Positions 47,281 to 59,452 of a DNA stretch of 64,000 bases are shown here, in pieces; the first letter of the stretch is position 1; each line of letters opens with the position of its first letter. This stretch comes from Cantharellus purpuraceus. Taxonomy: Eukaryota > Basidiomycota > Agaricomycetes > Cantharellales > Hydnaceae. The stretch lies in contig JALBUN010000017.1 of NCBI GenBank assembly GCA_025174535.1, forward strand, positions 558,001 to 622,000. The letters run 5' to 3'. The notes below the pieces were generated by a model. That model had not been told where the DNA came from. It made no database searches and was given only the letters and a program-made list of their open reading frames with translations. Made by a program: the position numbers and the translations under genes.

Positions 47281-49255
47281 GAGGCACAATCTCATTCAGC
47301 ACCTTTTAATCATACAGCTCCTTATGAAGCTGTTCCAATGAGTTGGTGTCCATATGATCATCTTGTCCATATGGCTCTGGAGGGGGATGGCTCTCAGTCA
47401 TCCCTGATATGGTTGCAGTATCCTCATCCACTTGAATGGATGAGGAGGATGCAATTGCTACTGCAGCATCCTGATCAAGTTCACGATTGAGTTGATTGTG
47501 ACCTAAATGCTCAGCAAGAGAGCGTTTAGCAGCTTTATGAGCTGCTTGGGAGACTCCCTGAGTCTCCTGCTTTCACTTACCAACCCTGGTGGGCTGGTTA
47601 AATGCTGCTCCAGAGGCAATGCATTTAGCAAACTCCTCTAATATAGCAGCATGATCGGGGGTGATGCCCCCCAATCATCCCAACCAGAGCGCAAGCTCTA
47701 ATTCAGTATGTTCTTTGGGGGAGCGATTCCCCCAATCATATGCTCCAGTGACTGAAGTGCAAAAGGTGTCACCAATAGTTGGTGAGAACTTTTGACCACT
47801 GGTCAATAACCCCCAGTGGCCAGGATTCTGCAACATAGTCCAGAGGTTCTTCTTAAATACAGAAGAACCCTTCTTGGGAGTGGCCTTCTGTAGCCACATC
47901 CAGACGTCCACATCGGACAAGTTCATAGTACCATCCAACTCCTGTCAGATGGCTGGGGGGACTCCATTAGGGTTCACTTGCCACCCCTGTATGAGGGCAA
48001 GTGTGTCTACCAGTGTGGTTGGTAGAGTGACAATAAGACTTGCGTTATCAGCGCGAGCCAGCAGAGTCATTCTCTTGATGACTCTGTGCATCGGTACAGT
48101 CTGTTCCACGAACAGTGTGGCCAATGCTTTTTTATGGAGCGATATGAACTCCAGAATGTCTGTATCACAGATGTCGAACCAGTCTGCCCTGATAGGGGTG
48201 GACTTGCCCAGAGGTTGTGGCAGGTGGCCAGTGACTGCTCTGGGAGGGTCAGCTGCAGTTATGAACCATGGTGCTCATTTGGGGAATGATTTCCCCACAT
48301 TGGCATGCTTGAGGGCATGCCCAAAATCATCCCAGTGTTTGCGATAATTCATACGCTGGGCTTCCTCCAGCATCTTCAATGCTGGGTCTTTTAAGGTACA
48401 GCTGGTGTCACCAGCCATATACTCCTTTCGAAGCTGATCAATCTCAGCTTCAATTTCTGATAGGGCAAACTCAAAGAGTTTTCCTGGTTGCTTAGCACCC
48501 TTGGGGATGCTAGCCAGGAGGAGACCACAATCATGGTCGTATCCTTCCCAAATTGGGTCAGTATCGTCCCAATCTTGACCTTCGAACCATTGAGGGTTGA
48601 CCCAAGGCAATTTTCCCAGGAGATCATCCTCTTTGGTGAGGTTGATCATTTCCTGTGATGATGAAGCCACGGGATGTGACGACATAATGGCAGGCAATGA
48701 TTTGCCTGCCATAGCACATGATAGCGATGCTACTGGGGCCAAGCGCACCGTCATGAGCTTGGTCTTGAATGTAGGAGGTGCTCTATCAGCAGCCTCCTTC
48801 AGTGTTTTTAATTCATCTCTGAGACAAGTTACTTCAGACTTCTCATTGTCGAGAAGTCCTTCAAGTTCTTGGACCTGTGCAAACAGGTCCGAGTTGTCCT
48901 TGTACATCTTATCATAGTCTTCACAATAAGGTGTTGTGACATCATCTTTGATGTCATGTATAAGTTGCGGCCACATGACTCTTAATGCCCTTTCCCCTGA
49001 AGCGGTGGAAAGATATAGTCAGCCTCCATTTTGGGCCTCAATTAAGTGTGACACATATGCATCACACTTGTTGCACCCATGAGGGTGATGGATGGCAGCA
49101 CCACCATGCCATCCACCAATTTTCCAGGTCATCTCATCTTGATGACCCCTGATCATATCTGCAGCACTAGTTACCGGTGCTGCAGCTGTGGAAGTTTGTT
49201 CAACTATTGGATGCTTGTCCTGAGCATCCATCATCTCCCTTCTGAGAGATGACAT
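47281..49255 (-). pseudogene. element G downstream ORF (ORF3), interrupted by stops
   Basis: A frame of about 650 codons lying between pol and the 3' LTR, open except for about five TGA codons and one TAA. It begins MSSLRREMMDAQDKHPIVEQ; HHPHGCNKCDAYVSHLI has the spacing of a small His/Cys metal site. YCEDYDKMYKDNSDLFAQVQ with ELEGLLDNEKSEVTCLRDEL is a coiled coil. Trp-rich segments (NPQWFEGQDWDDTDPIWEGY; VDVWMWLQKATPKKG) follow. Stops sit after FPK, PPAI, WLG and VGK. A piece of another copy is at 62.8-63.0 kb. It is not an envelope (no signal peptide or membrane helix seen) and could be a displaced gag-like or accessory protein. Function unknown. Confidence 0.65.
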
Positions 49256-49693
49256 TTTGATGGAGGGGGGGGGGTTGTGGTGGTTTGAAGAAACACCGCT
49301 AGCATTTTATGGCTGAGCTTGAAAATTCTTTATTGAGAATTTTCCAGTGACTATGTCACATGGGTGTAATGTGATTAATTATCGCTTACCCATTTCATGC
49401 TACTATGAGTAGCATGATGGTGAACTGCTCCCTATGGACACAGTTTTTTCTGCCATAGAGCTGCCTGTTGTTATGGTAGCTCTATCCTTATCTAGGAACT
49501 ACCATTAGTCAAGGTGGTTCCTCCTCCCCTCATTGAGCTACTGTCATTGATGGTAACTCTTGTTGCATCCTGCTAGGAGCTACCTTTATTCTTGGTAGCT
49601 CCACTTCTCCCCCTTGAGCCCCATTAGATCTTTGGGGCTCTATCTCTCTGAGAACTAATGTCTATGAGGTAGTTCTCATGCTCAAATCACCCC
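49256..49693. other. hairpin-rich spacer between pol and ORF3 of element G
   Basis: Non-coding. It holds consecutive perfect inverted repeats, for example 49321-49344 (arms 9, loop 6), 49396-49416 (8/5), 49617-49639 (7/9) and 49650-49677 (8/12), plus a run of 11 G near 49266. It would be the 5' leader of any ORF3 transcript. Confidence 0.7.
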
Positions 49694-50191
49694 TCAAAGC
49701 TCTAAATAATCATCTAGAGCTTCTAGGTCCTTACACGATGTGTAAGGTTCCCAGATGACGTCTCCCAACGTCCATAGAACTTGAAATTCAAGTTCTTTAT
49801 CGCTTATCCATTGATGAGCGATGATTTCATTGATGAGCCACTCCTGCTCGTCGTTGTTCCCAAAGTTGTAAAATGACTTTGCTTCCTGTTTTGGGAATCT
49901 CATCTCATCATTCAGCACATATGGTCGAATGAGACTGATGTGAAATGTAGGCATAATACGCCTACTAGTCAGTTCTGGTGGCAGTTCCAGTGTCACCGTC
50001 GAAGCTTTATTATGGGCTTCAATTATTTTATAGGGCCCAATATACCTGGGCACTAGTTTGCTGGTTCTACCCTCAGGTAGAGTCAAGTTTTTCATTGAGA
50101 GGTAGACTTTGTCACCTCTCTGGAAGGTTGGGCCTTCCTGACATTTCTTATTGGCATGAAACATCTGAACAATGAGACTTTCTATAATTGT
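49694..50191 (-). pseudogene. element G integrase C-terminus and chromodomain
   Basis: VQMFHANKKCQEGPTFQRGD, KVYLSMKNLTLPEGRTSKLV and PRYIGPYKIIEAHNKASTVT form the SH3-like integrase C-terminal domain. EWLINEIIAHQWISDKELEF and QVLWTLGDVIWEPY form a chromodomain, which in chromoviruses directs insertion to histone-marked chromatin. The aromatic cage is only partly recognisable. The frame is open to its TGA. It is cut off upstream by solo LTR-A. Confidence 0.85.
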
Positions 50192-50196
50192 GTCAT

Positions 50197-50710
50197 TGTT
50201 ATGACTATATTCATTAATGTCCAGATCCCCGTCCAATCCACTCAGATCCCCGCGCATATGAAATCTATACTCCATTTGGAAACCGCCGTCTCCATCTACC
50301 TGTCTGATTGTCACCACTGATTCCACCCATCCGTCTCCGGTTCTGATTGATGCATCAGCATCACCATAGGAACCCAGACATCCGTCCCCATCAGACTCAG
50401 ACATGCTCATGTAAGGCCGTCGGCCTCGGAGACCCATCACCGGAGTAATTATTATTAGATTTCAAATATGTATTTAAGTTGCCCGACTGGGGACTTCATT
50501 CCCCAGTTCGAATATTGAATCATGCCTAGTTCCTAAGTCTGATCCTAACTCTCTAAGTCGTACTCCATCTCCGAAATCTCAGACACCGGTATTAGTGAGG
50601 GCGCAGCATATAAGCTGAAGCCAAGTCCGTTCTGACCCCCATGATGTGCTCCGACTCCGACCCAATCTCCAACCCAATCTCCAACCCCCAATTGGACCTA
50701 GTGCATAACA
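50197..50710. repeat. solo LTR-A inserted in integrase of element G
   Basis: 514 bp with TGTTATG at one end and CATAACA at the other, flanked by perfect 5-bp target duplications GTCAT (50192-50196 and 50711-50715). Removing it and one GTCAT rejoins the pol frame at LLVVHD/TIIESLIVQMF. The same LTR recurs at 55063 and 59884. It contains a 12-bp CCCAAYCTCCAA tandem repeat near one end (2 copies here). Confidence 0.88.
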
Positions 50711-50715
50711 GTCAT

Positions 50716-53250
50716 GCACCACTAGCAGGTTCATTTGGGCCTGCTGTGCAAATTGTTTGACACCCTTGAACTTGGTGTCATTGTTAATGGGCATGCCTAT
50801 CCTAGGCATATACCCGTGGTTAAGCTCAAACAGAGTAAACCCCGTTGTTGAGCTTATGTTGGAGTTTAGCGCAAACTCCACCATTGGACACTTGTGTGCC
50901 CAATCTTTCTGATCACTTCATGGTCAATTATTATCTCGACCAGCCTCCTCCCCTTCAGGAACACTGAGCGGGGTATACAGATGACATTGTGTTTGTATAT
51001 ATTTTTGGTTTATATTAGACCATCACGCACACCAAATCGTGTGTGCTCTTTAGGTGCTTCCAGCACCTTAGAAAGGACAGTATCCTTTCTATATGTGCCT
51101 CATACAATCTGCACGAGGTTGATCCCATGCTTGACATGGGATCACAATGGTGTTCCATCATCATCTGATGACATCACTCCAACGTCCTCTATTTCTTTAG
51201 AGGAATTAGAATCATCATTCAATGATTCTGTTTGAACATTGAGTACTTCAGCTTCTAGCACTCTGTTTTCTTTTTTCTTGAGCAGTCGCCTTCAGGTGAC
51301 TGCTGCTGTCCTGATCTCAACAAACTGTTCTGTGGGGAGCAGTTCTCCTTCAGGGTTGAGACATACATCTGCACTCATGTAGATGTAGTTGGGATGACTC
51401 TCTGTTGGGGAGTCATCAGCATAGTAGCATGATAGACAATCCACCACTTTGTTCTCTACCCCATCTATATGCAGGGTGGTGAAGATAAGAACTCCCACCA
51501 CCTAATCTGTCTAGGAGACAAGTTCTTTTGGGTCTCAAAGTATTCGAGACCCTTGTGGTCAGTTACTAGGACTAACTTTCATCCTAGTAGCCTATCTTCC
51601 CATCTCATTAGGGCTTTGAGCACAGCTATAGTCTCATGCTCATGAGTCTTATAGTGCTGTTGTGCAGCACTAAATTTCTTGGATAGGAATCTGGCAGGCC
51701 GACAGGTCTGCCAATCTTTTCCTTGCCCATAGATGGCTCCAACTCCAGTCTTGGAGCCATCAGTAATAACCCAAATAGTATCGGGGTTATTGACATCGAT
51801 GGGCTTCAATATTGGAGCCCTACATGCTAGGAACTTAATGCTTTCAGAGCATTTCTCCAGCAGCAGTGTCCATAAGAATGGATGATTATTATGAGCACAA
51901 CCTGATAATGGGGTTGTGTATGCAGTTATGTCTGGCATATAGTGCATCAGATACTGCACTAGTCCAAGAAAACATTGGACTTCGTGGTATGACCTAGGTT
52001 GTCTCCATTCTCATATTCACTGCATTTTATCAGCATCTGCATGCACACCTTGGTCATCTATTAGGTGACCAAGGCAATCCATACTTGTTGAGTATAGATT
52101 GATCTTATCCTTGCTCAGGAACATATGTACTTTCTTGAGCTCAGTGAACACCATCTCTAGGTGGTGTTCATGCTCTCATATAGTACGAGAGTACATAAAT
52201 ATGTCATCCAGATATACATGAATGAATCTTCTGATATATTCTCAGAAAATGGCAGTCATGAGCTGCTGAAATGTTGAGGGGGCATTGCAGTCCCCTTGCT
52301 GCATGACCTGACTGACGAATGTCCCCAAGATGGTTGCAAATGCTGTCTTGGGTATATCTGTTGGTCTGATGCATATCTGTTCATACGCTTCAGACATATC
52401 GAGTTTAGATCAATATGTACAGCAGGCAACATTGTGTCTAATGTTGTCCTGATTGGGGAAGGGTGTTACATCCTTCACCATATTATCATTCTGTTCATGC
52501 AAGTCAAACATGGTGCAGAGCTTCCCATTTTTTTGGGAATGCATAGCATTGGTACAACCTGCTGGGCTGTAGCCGATACCCACCATTTAGCAGTGGTGTA
52601 TTGCAGGACTTTCTCTGAAAGTTCTGCTTGGTAGTGCTCTGGACACTTAGGCAATCAATAATGTATTTGCTTGTCAGGATCCATGAGATTAATCTCGTGG
52701 TTAACTTCCCTAAATGGGGGAAGTTCTAAGGGTATGCTGCCAAATAGGTCAGCGTACTTTTCTTTCCATTGATCCCTCAACTGAGGGATCTGACCAGCCA
52801 TGTAAGTGGTTGATCCTTCACGAGACAAAGCTATTCGCATCATGTTCTTATTTGGATCCTCCATTGGGGGGTGCTTTACTGAGTCTAGTCCTTCTTTTAG
52901 GAAGGACTGCATTGTGGGTAGCTCGTGTTTAGAGTTACCCCCTTGGCATCATTTATTCATGCCAACACTCTTTCTTCATATTGAGTTTATACCCCATGAC
53001 AGGGTATGAAGAGCATTGGTATTATGCTCTCCATTGGTGGGGACTTCTTGGGCCATTAAAGTCCAGGCATATTCCTAGCTTTCATAGGAATGGGGTACTG
53101 AGTATTACATCATAATACTCAATGTTGGTGATATCAAAATATTATAAAATGTTCCAACTACCAAACCTTATGGTACTCCTGCTCCCAACGCATGCTAATT
53201 GCAGTGCGATGGGTTGCTCTAGTGTGAATGTCTTCATACCTGTCGCACGT
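50716..53250 (-). pseudogene. element G pol copy 1: RT, RNase H, truncated integrase
   Basis: Protease end GMKTFTLEQPIALQLACVGS near 53240, then KEKYADLFGSIPLELPPFRE, PMLCIPKKNGK, SKLDMSEAYEQICIRPTDIP, VHVYLDDIFMYSRT (YLDD active site), CLGHLIDDQG, FLGLVQYLMHYMPDITAYTT, TDGSKTGVGAIYGQGKDWQT and TDHKGLEYFETQKNLSPRQI (RNase H), HIDGVENKVVDCLS. Right after EIIIDHE the frame jumps to PMVEFALNSNISSTTGFTLF: the zinc-binding and DDE core of integrase, several hundred residues, is deleted. TGA stops occur at conserved Arg sites. A one-base loss in a T run at about 52529 breaks the KKNGK motif in this copy only. Confidence 0.85.
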
Positions 53251-54626
53251 TGTTGGTTTTCTCAAGGAATAGATCCTATAAGCCTGCACGCAACGGTCCT
53301 AGCAAACAGATGGTGTGTAATGCAGTTGTTCAGCACTCCAAAGATCAATCAGGTTGAGGGGTAGAGGTAGCACTGAGTAACAGGAAAGTGGAATAGTGCT
53401 CTGTGGTTGGATGGGCTGGGAGCAAAAGGTCGGTCCTGATGGCTGATCGTGCTCTGTGACTGGATGAGGATGGAGAGCCCGGTTGGGAGGTACGTGAAAG
53501 CTGGTTTCAGGAGAAGCGACCTCTCGGTGGCAGAGGGAAATCTGATCGTTGAACCAAGGTGCTTTACCTCAGTGTAGAGCTGATGGATTGTGATGTAGAG
53601 CGTAGAGCATAGACTTAGAGTGTGGGCTGAAAACTTCTTGATTGATTCCAAAGGCAAAAACTAGCGCCCTTTTATATACAAATCCCCAGGGCACAACGAC
53701 ACAATATGTGGAGCAAATGATGTGATATGATGCAAGGAATGCTGATCAAGCCAGCTGACAAAGCATGTGAAGTTGAACTACTAATGGGGAAATCATGGAG
53801 AAATGAAGCGACAGATAGGGGTAATCTTTGTAAGAATAGGAGGTGATGAGTAATAAAAGAACCAAAAATAGAACAAGGATGAGTAAGTTGTGTATGAATG
53901 AATTAAAAGATGAAACAGGGGTGAGTCATATAAAAGAACAATAGAAATGTCCACCAATACCATCTTCCATACGGCTCCGAAGGTAAATTGACCCTGAGTC
54001 ACATGAGGACTTCAGTCAGCATCCACAACAAATACTCCTTATTGTCTTAGTGATCTGTCTCCATATGGTATCCTGTTCCAAGGGTATTTGGTCCCTTTGC
54101 CTGACACGATGTAACTTGAGTTGGATTGAAGTGGGAGGATAGGTCGGCGATGGCAACTGAAATTCTACCTCATGTTTGACTCGTCTATCCATGTTACGAT
54201 ATAGAGGTGAAATGCTGAGGAATGTATATGGTTCAATGGAATTGTGAAAGAATATGGGACCAATGGCATAAGAGAGACATGGTGGGGATCTTGGACATTG
54301 AAAGAGTTTTGGAAGTATTTTGACATGTGGAGGTGGCTTAACATGTCCATGGAGCTCGGCATATTTTTGATAGTCATCTGTGTCCAGAGACCAGTGTGAC
54401 GTATTATTAGAAGCGATGTTGGAGAGGGGAATAGAATTGGAAGCCATGTGAATGATGATGAAAGGATTGGTGTGAATTGAAGGCTGATAATGATCGATGG
54501 CGATGAAACACAAGTGACAATCGATGGCTGGAATTAGAGACTGAGGTAGAGAGGGAGTTGCAGTGCTATTTAAAAGTTTGATACAAAAAGGCACTGGCGG
54601 AGTTGGACTGTCAGAGTGGTTCAATA
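53251..54626 (-). mobile_element. element X, copy 1 (1376-bp insertion in protease of G)
   Basis: Bounded by TGTTGG at one end and TCAATA at the other, with CACGT (53246-53250) and TACGT (54627-54631) as a target duplication bearing one change. Excising it rejoins the protease frame. On the minus strand it contains a 202-codon ORF (54624-54016; MASNSIPLSNIASNNTSHWS lies inside) of unknown family, then a TATA-like TATATAAAAGGGCGC (near 53675) and further text without a long ORF. It may be a long solo LTR or a non-autonomous LTR element. It lacks the hairpin lattice of its host. Confidence 0.65.
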
Positions 54627-54631
54627 TACGT

Positions 54632-55062
54632 CCTCGATGCGTCCTGGCTCGTCAATGTGTGAATTCAGGGGATACCATTATCCCCTCACTTCCACTGTCT
54701 AATAGACAGTGAGCTAGTGTTCCACCAATCTCCCAATACCCAGAGATTGTTTTGTTGTCTATGCATGGTCTATCTGGTTGCACTGTCAACTTCTGTCAGC
54801 TCCTATGATTATATATAGGTTCAGCCGATCTGTTGACACTGACAGCAGCTATATGCAGCTGTCGTGATTCCCTGCTTCTCCGGAATCTTGTTGCACTACA
54901 GAAACACACTGCATAGGTGTGTCTCAGTGGAATTTGATCATTGGGTCAAATTTGTATTGCATTAGAGTGATACATTGGTGTAGCCTCCCTTTCAGGGGCA
55001 TCATCTTGGTTGTCCCATTTGTATGGGGTGACCTCTTCATCCCATTCATCAGCCACTTCTAT
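54632..55062 (-). pseudogene. element G gag end and protease start, copy 1
   Basis: EVADEWDEEVTPYKWDNQDD is followed by a TGA-broken stretch and then LLDSGSEGIMVSPEFTH, a retropepsin active site (DSG). It is continuous with the segment beyond X. Confidence 0.8.
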
Positions 55063-55540
55063 TGTTATGACTATATTCATTAATGCCCAGATCCCCATCC
55101 GATCCACTCAGATCCCCACACATATGAAATTTATACTCCATTTGGAAACCACTACGTCTCCATTTTCCTGTCCGATTGTCACCACCAATTCCACCCATCC
55201 ATCTCCAGTTCTGATTGATGCATCAGCATCACCATAGGAACCCAGGCAGATCCGTATGGCCGTCGGCCTCGGAGACCCATCACCGGAGTAATTATTATTA
55301 GATTTCAAATATGTATTTAAGTTGCCCGACTGGGGACTTCATTCCCCAGTTCGAATATTGAATCACGCCTAGCTCCTAAGTCTGATCCTAACTCTCTAAG
55401 TCATACTCCATCTCCAAAATCTCAGACACCGGTATTAGTGAGGGCGCAGCATATAAGCTGAAGCCAAGTCCGTTCTGACCCCCATGATGTGCTCCGACTC
55501 CGACCCAATCTCCAACCCAACCTCCAACCCAACCTCCAAC
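55063..55540. repeat. chimeric LTR at the duplication junction
   Basis: The left flank is that of LTR-B (TCTAT, 55058-55062) and the right flank is that of LTR-A (ACTAGCAGGTTC). Left-end variants match LTR-B. The last 35 bp or so of the LTR plus the GTCAT copy are missing. It has 3 copies of the 12-bp repeat. Confidence 0.85.
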
Positions 55541-58071
55541 ACTAGCAGGTTCATTTGGGCCTGCTGTGCAAATTGTTTGACACCCTTGAACTTGGTGTCA
55601 TTGTTAATGGGCATGCCTATCCTAGGCATATACCCGTGGTTAAGCTCAAACAGAGTAAACCCCGTTGTTGAGCTTATGTTGGAGTTTAGCGCAAACTCCA
55701 CCATTGGACACTTGTGTGCCCAATCTTTCTGATCACTTCATGGTCAATTATTATCTCGACCAGCCTCCTCCCCTTCAGGAACACTGAGCGGGGTATACAG
55801 ATGACATTGTGTTTGTATATATTTTTGGTTTATATTAGACCATCACGCACACCAAATCGTGTGTGCTCTTTAGGTGCTTCCAGCACCTTAGAAAGGACGG
55901 TATCCTTTCTATATGTGCCTCATACAATCTGCACGAGGTTGATCCCATGCTTGACATGGGATCACAATGGTGTTCCATCATCATCTGATGACATCACTCC
56001 AACGTCCTCTATTTCTTTAGAGGAATTAGAATCATCATTCAATGATTCTGTTTGAACATTGAGTACTTCAGCTTCTAGCACTCTGTTTTCTTTTTTCTTG
56101 AGCAGTCGCCTTCAGGTGACTGCTGCTGTCCTGATCTCAACAAACTGTTCTGTGGGGAGCAGTTCTCCTTCAGGGTTGAGACATACATCTGCACTCATGT
56201 AGATGTAGTTGGGATGACTCTCTGTTGGGGAGTCATCAGCATAGTAGCATGATAGACAATCCACCACTTTGTTCTCTACCCCATCTATATGCAGGGTGGT
56301 GAAGATAAGAACTCCCACCACCTAATCTGTCTAGGAGACAAGTTCTTTTGGGTCTCAAAGTATTCGAGACCCTTGTGGTCAGTTACTAGGACTAACTTTC
56401 ATCCTAGTAGCCTATCTTCCCATCTCATTAGGGCTTTGAGCACAGCTATAGTCTCATGCTCATGAGTCTTATAGTGCTGTTGTGCAGCACTAAATTTCTT
56501 GGATAGGAATCTGGCAGGCCGACAGGTCTGCCAATCTTTTCCTTGCCCATAGATGGCTCCAACTCCAGTCTTGGAGCCATCAGTAATAACCCAAATAGTA
56601 TCGGGGTTATTGACATCGATGGGCTTCAATATTGGAGCCCTACATGCTAGGAACTTAATGCTTTCAGAGCATTTCTCCAGCAGCAGTGTCCATAAGAATG
56701 GATGATTATTATGAGCACAACCTGATAATGGGGTTGTGTATGCAGTTATGTCTGGCATATAGTGCATCAGATACTGCACTAGTCCAAGAAAACATTGGAC
56801 TTCGTGGTATGACCTAGGTTGTCTCCATTCTCATATTCACTGCATTTTATCAGCATCTGCATGCACACCTTGGTCATCTATTAGGTGACCAAGGCAATCC
56901 ATACTTGTTGAGTATAGATTGATCTTATCCTTGCTCAGGAACATATGTACTTTCTTGAGCTCAGTGAACACCATCTCTAGGTGGTGTTCATGCTCTCATA
57001 TAGTACGAGAGTACATAAATATGTCATCCAGATATACATGAATGAATCTTCTGATATATTCTCAGAAAATGGCAGTCATGAGCTGCTGAAATGTTGAGGG
57101 GGCATTGCAGTCCCCTTGCTGCATGACCTGACTGACGAATGTCCCCAAGATGGTTGCAAATGCTGTCTTGGGTATATCTGTTGGTCTGATGCATATCTGT
57201 TCATACGCTTCAGACATATCGAGTTTAGATCAATATGTACAGCAGGCAACATTGTGTCTAATGTTGTCCTGATTGGGGAAGGGTGTTACATCCTTCACCA
57301 TATTATCATTCTGTTCATGCAAGTCAAACATGGTGCAGAGCTTCCCATTTTTTTTGGGAATGCATAGCATTGGTACAACCTGCTGGGCTGTAGCCGATAC
57401 CCACCATTTAGCAGTGGTGTATTGCAGGACTTTCTCTGAAAGTTCTGCTTGGTAGTGCTCTGGACACTTAGGCAATCAATAATGTATTTGCTTGTCAGGA
57501 TCCATGAGATTAATCTCGTGGTTAACTTCCCTAAATGGGGGAAGTTCTAAGGGTATGCTGCCAAATAGGTCAGCGTACTTTTCTTTCCATTGATCCCTCA
57601 ACTGAGGGATCTGACCAGCCATGTAAGTGGTTGATCCTTCACGAGACAAAGCTATTCGCATCATGTTCTTATTTGGATCCTCCATTGGGGGGTGCTTTAC
57701 TGAGTCTAGTCCTTCTTTTAGGAAGGACTGCATTGTGGGTAGCTCGTGTTTAGAGTTACCCCCTTGGCATCATTTATTCATGCCAACACTCTTTCTTCAT
57801 ATTGAGTTTATACCCCATGACAGGGTATGAAGAGCATTGGTATTATGCTCTCCATTGGTGGGGACTTCTTGGGCCATTAAAGTCCAGGCATATTCCTAGC
57901 TTTCATAGGAATGGGGTACTGAGTATTACATCATAATACTCAATGTTGGTGATATCAAAATATTATAAAATGTTCCAACTACCAAACCTTATGGTACTCC
58001 TGCTCCCAACGCATGCTAATTGCAGTGCGATGGGTTGCTCTAGTGTGAATGTCTTCATACCTGTCGCACGT
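55541..58071 (-). pseudogene. element G pol copy 2
   Basis: Same content as copy 1, with the same integrase-core deletion and TGA positions. The KKNGK motif is in frame here (T run one base longer), so copy 2 keeps the ancestral state at that site. Confidence 0.85.
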
Positions 58072-59447
58072 TGTTGGTTTTCTCAAGGAATAGATCCTAT
58101 AAGCCTGCACGCAACGGTCCTAGCAAACAGATGGTGTGTAATGCAGTTGTTCAGCACTCCAAAGATCAATCAGGTTGAGGGGTAGAGGTAGCACTGAGTA
58201 ACAGGAAAGTGGAATAGTGCTCTGTGGTTGGATGGGCTGGGAGCAAAAGGTCGGTCCTGATGGCTGATCGTGCTCTGTGACTGGATGAGGATGGAGAGCC
58301 CGGTTGGGAGGTACGCGAAAGCTGGTTTCAGGAGAAGCGACCTCTCGGTGGCAGAGGGAAATCTGATCGTTGAACCAAGGTGCTTTACCTCAGTGTAGAG
58401 CTGATGGATTGTGATGTAGAGCGTAGAGCATAGACTTAGAGTGTGGGCTGAAAACTTCTTGATTGATTCCAAAGGCAAAAACTAGCGCCCTTTTATATAC
58501 AAATCCCCAGGGCACAACGACACAATATGTGGAGCAAATGATGTGATATGATGCAAGGAATGCTGATCAAGCCAGCTGACAAAGCATGTGAAGTTGAACT
58601 ACTAATGGGGAAATCATGGAGAAATGAAGCGACAGATAGGGGTAATCTTTGTAAGAATAGGAGGTGATGAGTAATAAAAGAACCAAAAATAGAACAAGGA
58701 TGAGTAAGTTGTGTATGAATGAATTAAAAGATGAAACAGGGGTGAGTCATATAAAAGAACAATAGAAATGTCCACCAATACCATCTTCCATACGGCTCCG
58801 AAGGTAAATTGACCCTGAGTCACATGAGGACTTCAGTCAGCATCCACAACAAATACTCCTTATTGTCTTAGTGATCTGTCTCCATATGGTATCCTGTTCC
58901 AAGGGTATTTGGTCCCTTTGCCTGACACGATGTAACTTGAGTTGGATTGAAGTGGGAGGATAGGTCGGCGATGGCAACTGAAATTCTACCTCATGTTTGA
59001 CTCGTCTATCCATGTTACGATATAGAGGTGAAATGCTGAGGAATGTATATGGTTCAATGGAATTGTGAAAGAATATGGGACCAATGGCATAAGAGAGACA
59101 TGGTGGGGATCTTGGACATTGAAAGAGTTTTGGAAGTATTTTGACATGTGGAGGTGGCTTAACATGTCCATGGAGCTCGGCATATTTTTGATAGTCATCT
59201 GTGTCCAGAGACCAGTGTGACGTATTATTAGAAGCGATGTTGGAGAGGGGAATAGAATTGGAAGCCATGTGAATGATGATGAAAGGATTGGTGTGAATTG
59301 AAGGCTGATAATGATCGATGGCGATGAAACACAAGTGACAATCGATGGCTGGAATTAGAGACTGAGGTAGAGAGGGAGTTGCAGTGCTATTTAAAAGTTT
59401 GATACAAAAAGGCACTGGCGGAGTTGGACTGTCAGAGTGGTTCAATA
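58072..59447 (-). mobile_element. element X, copy 2
   Basis: Duplicate of the first X, one T/C difference noted (58318), with identical boundaries and the same 202-codon ORF (59445-58837). Confidence 0.65.
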
Positions 59448-59452
59448 TACGT

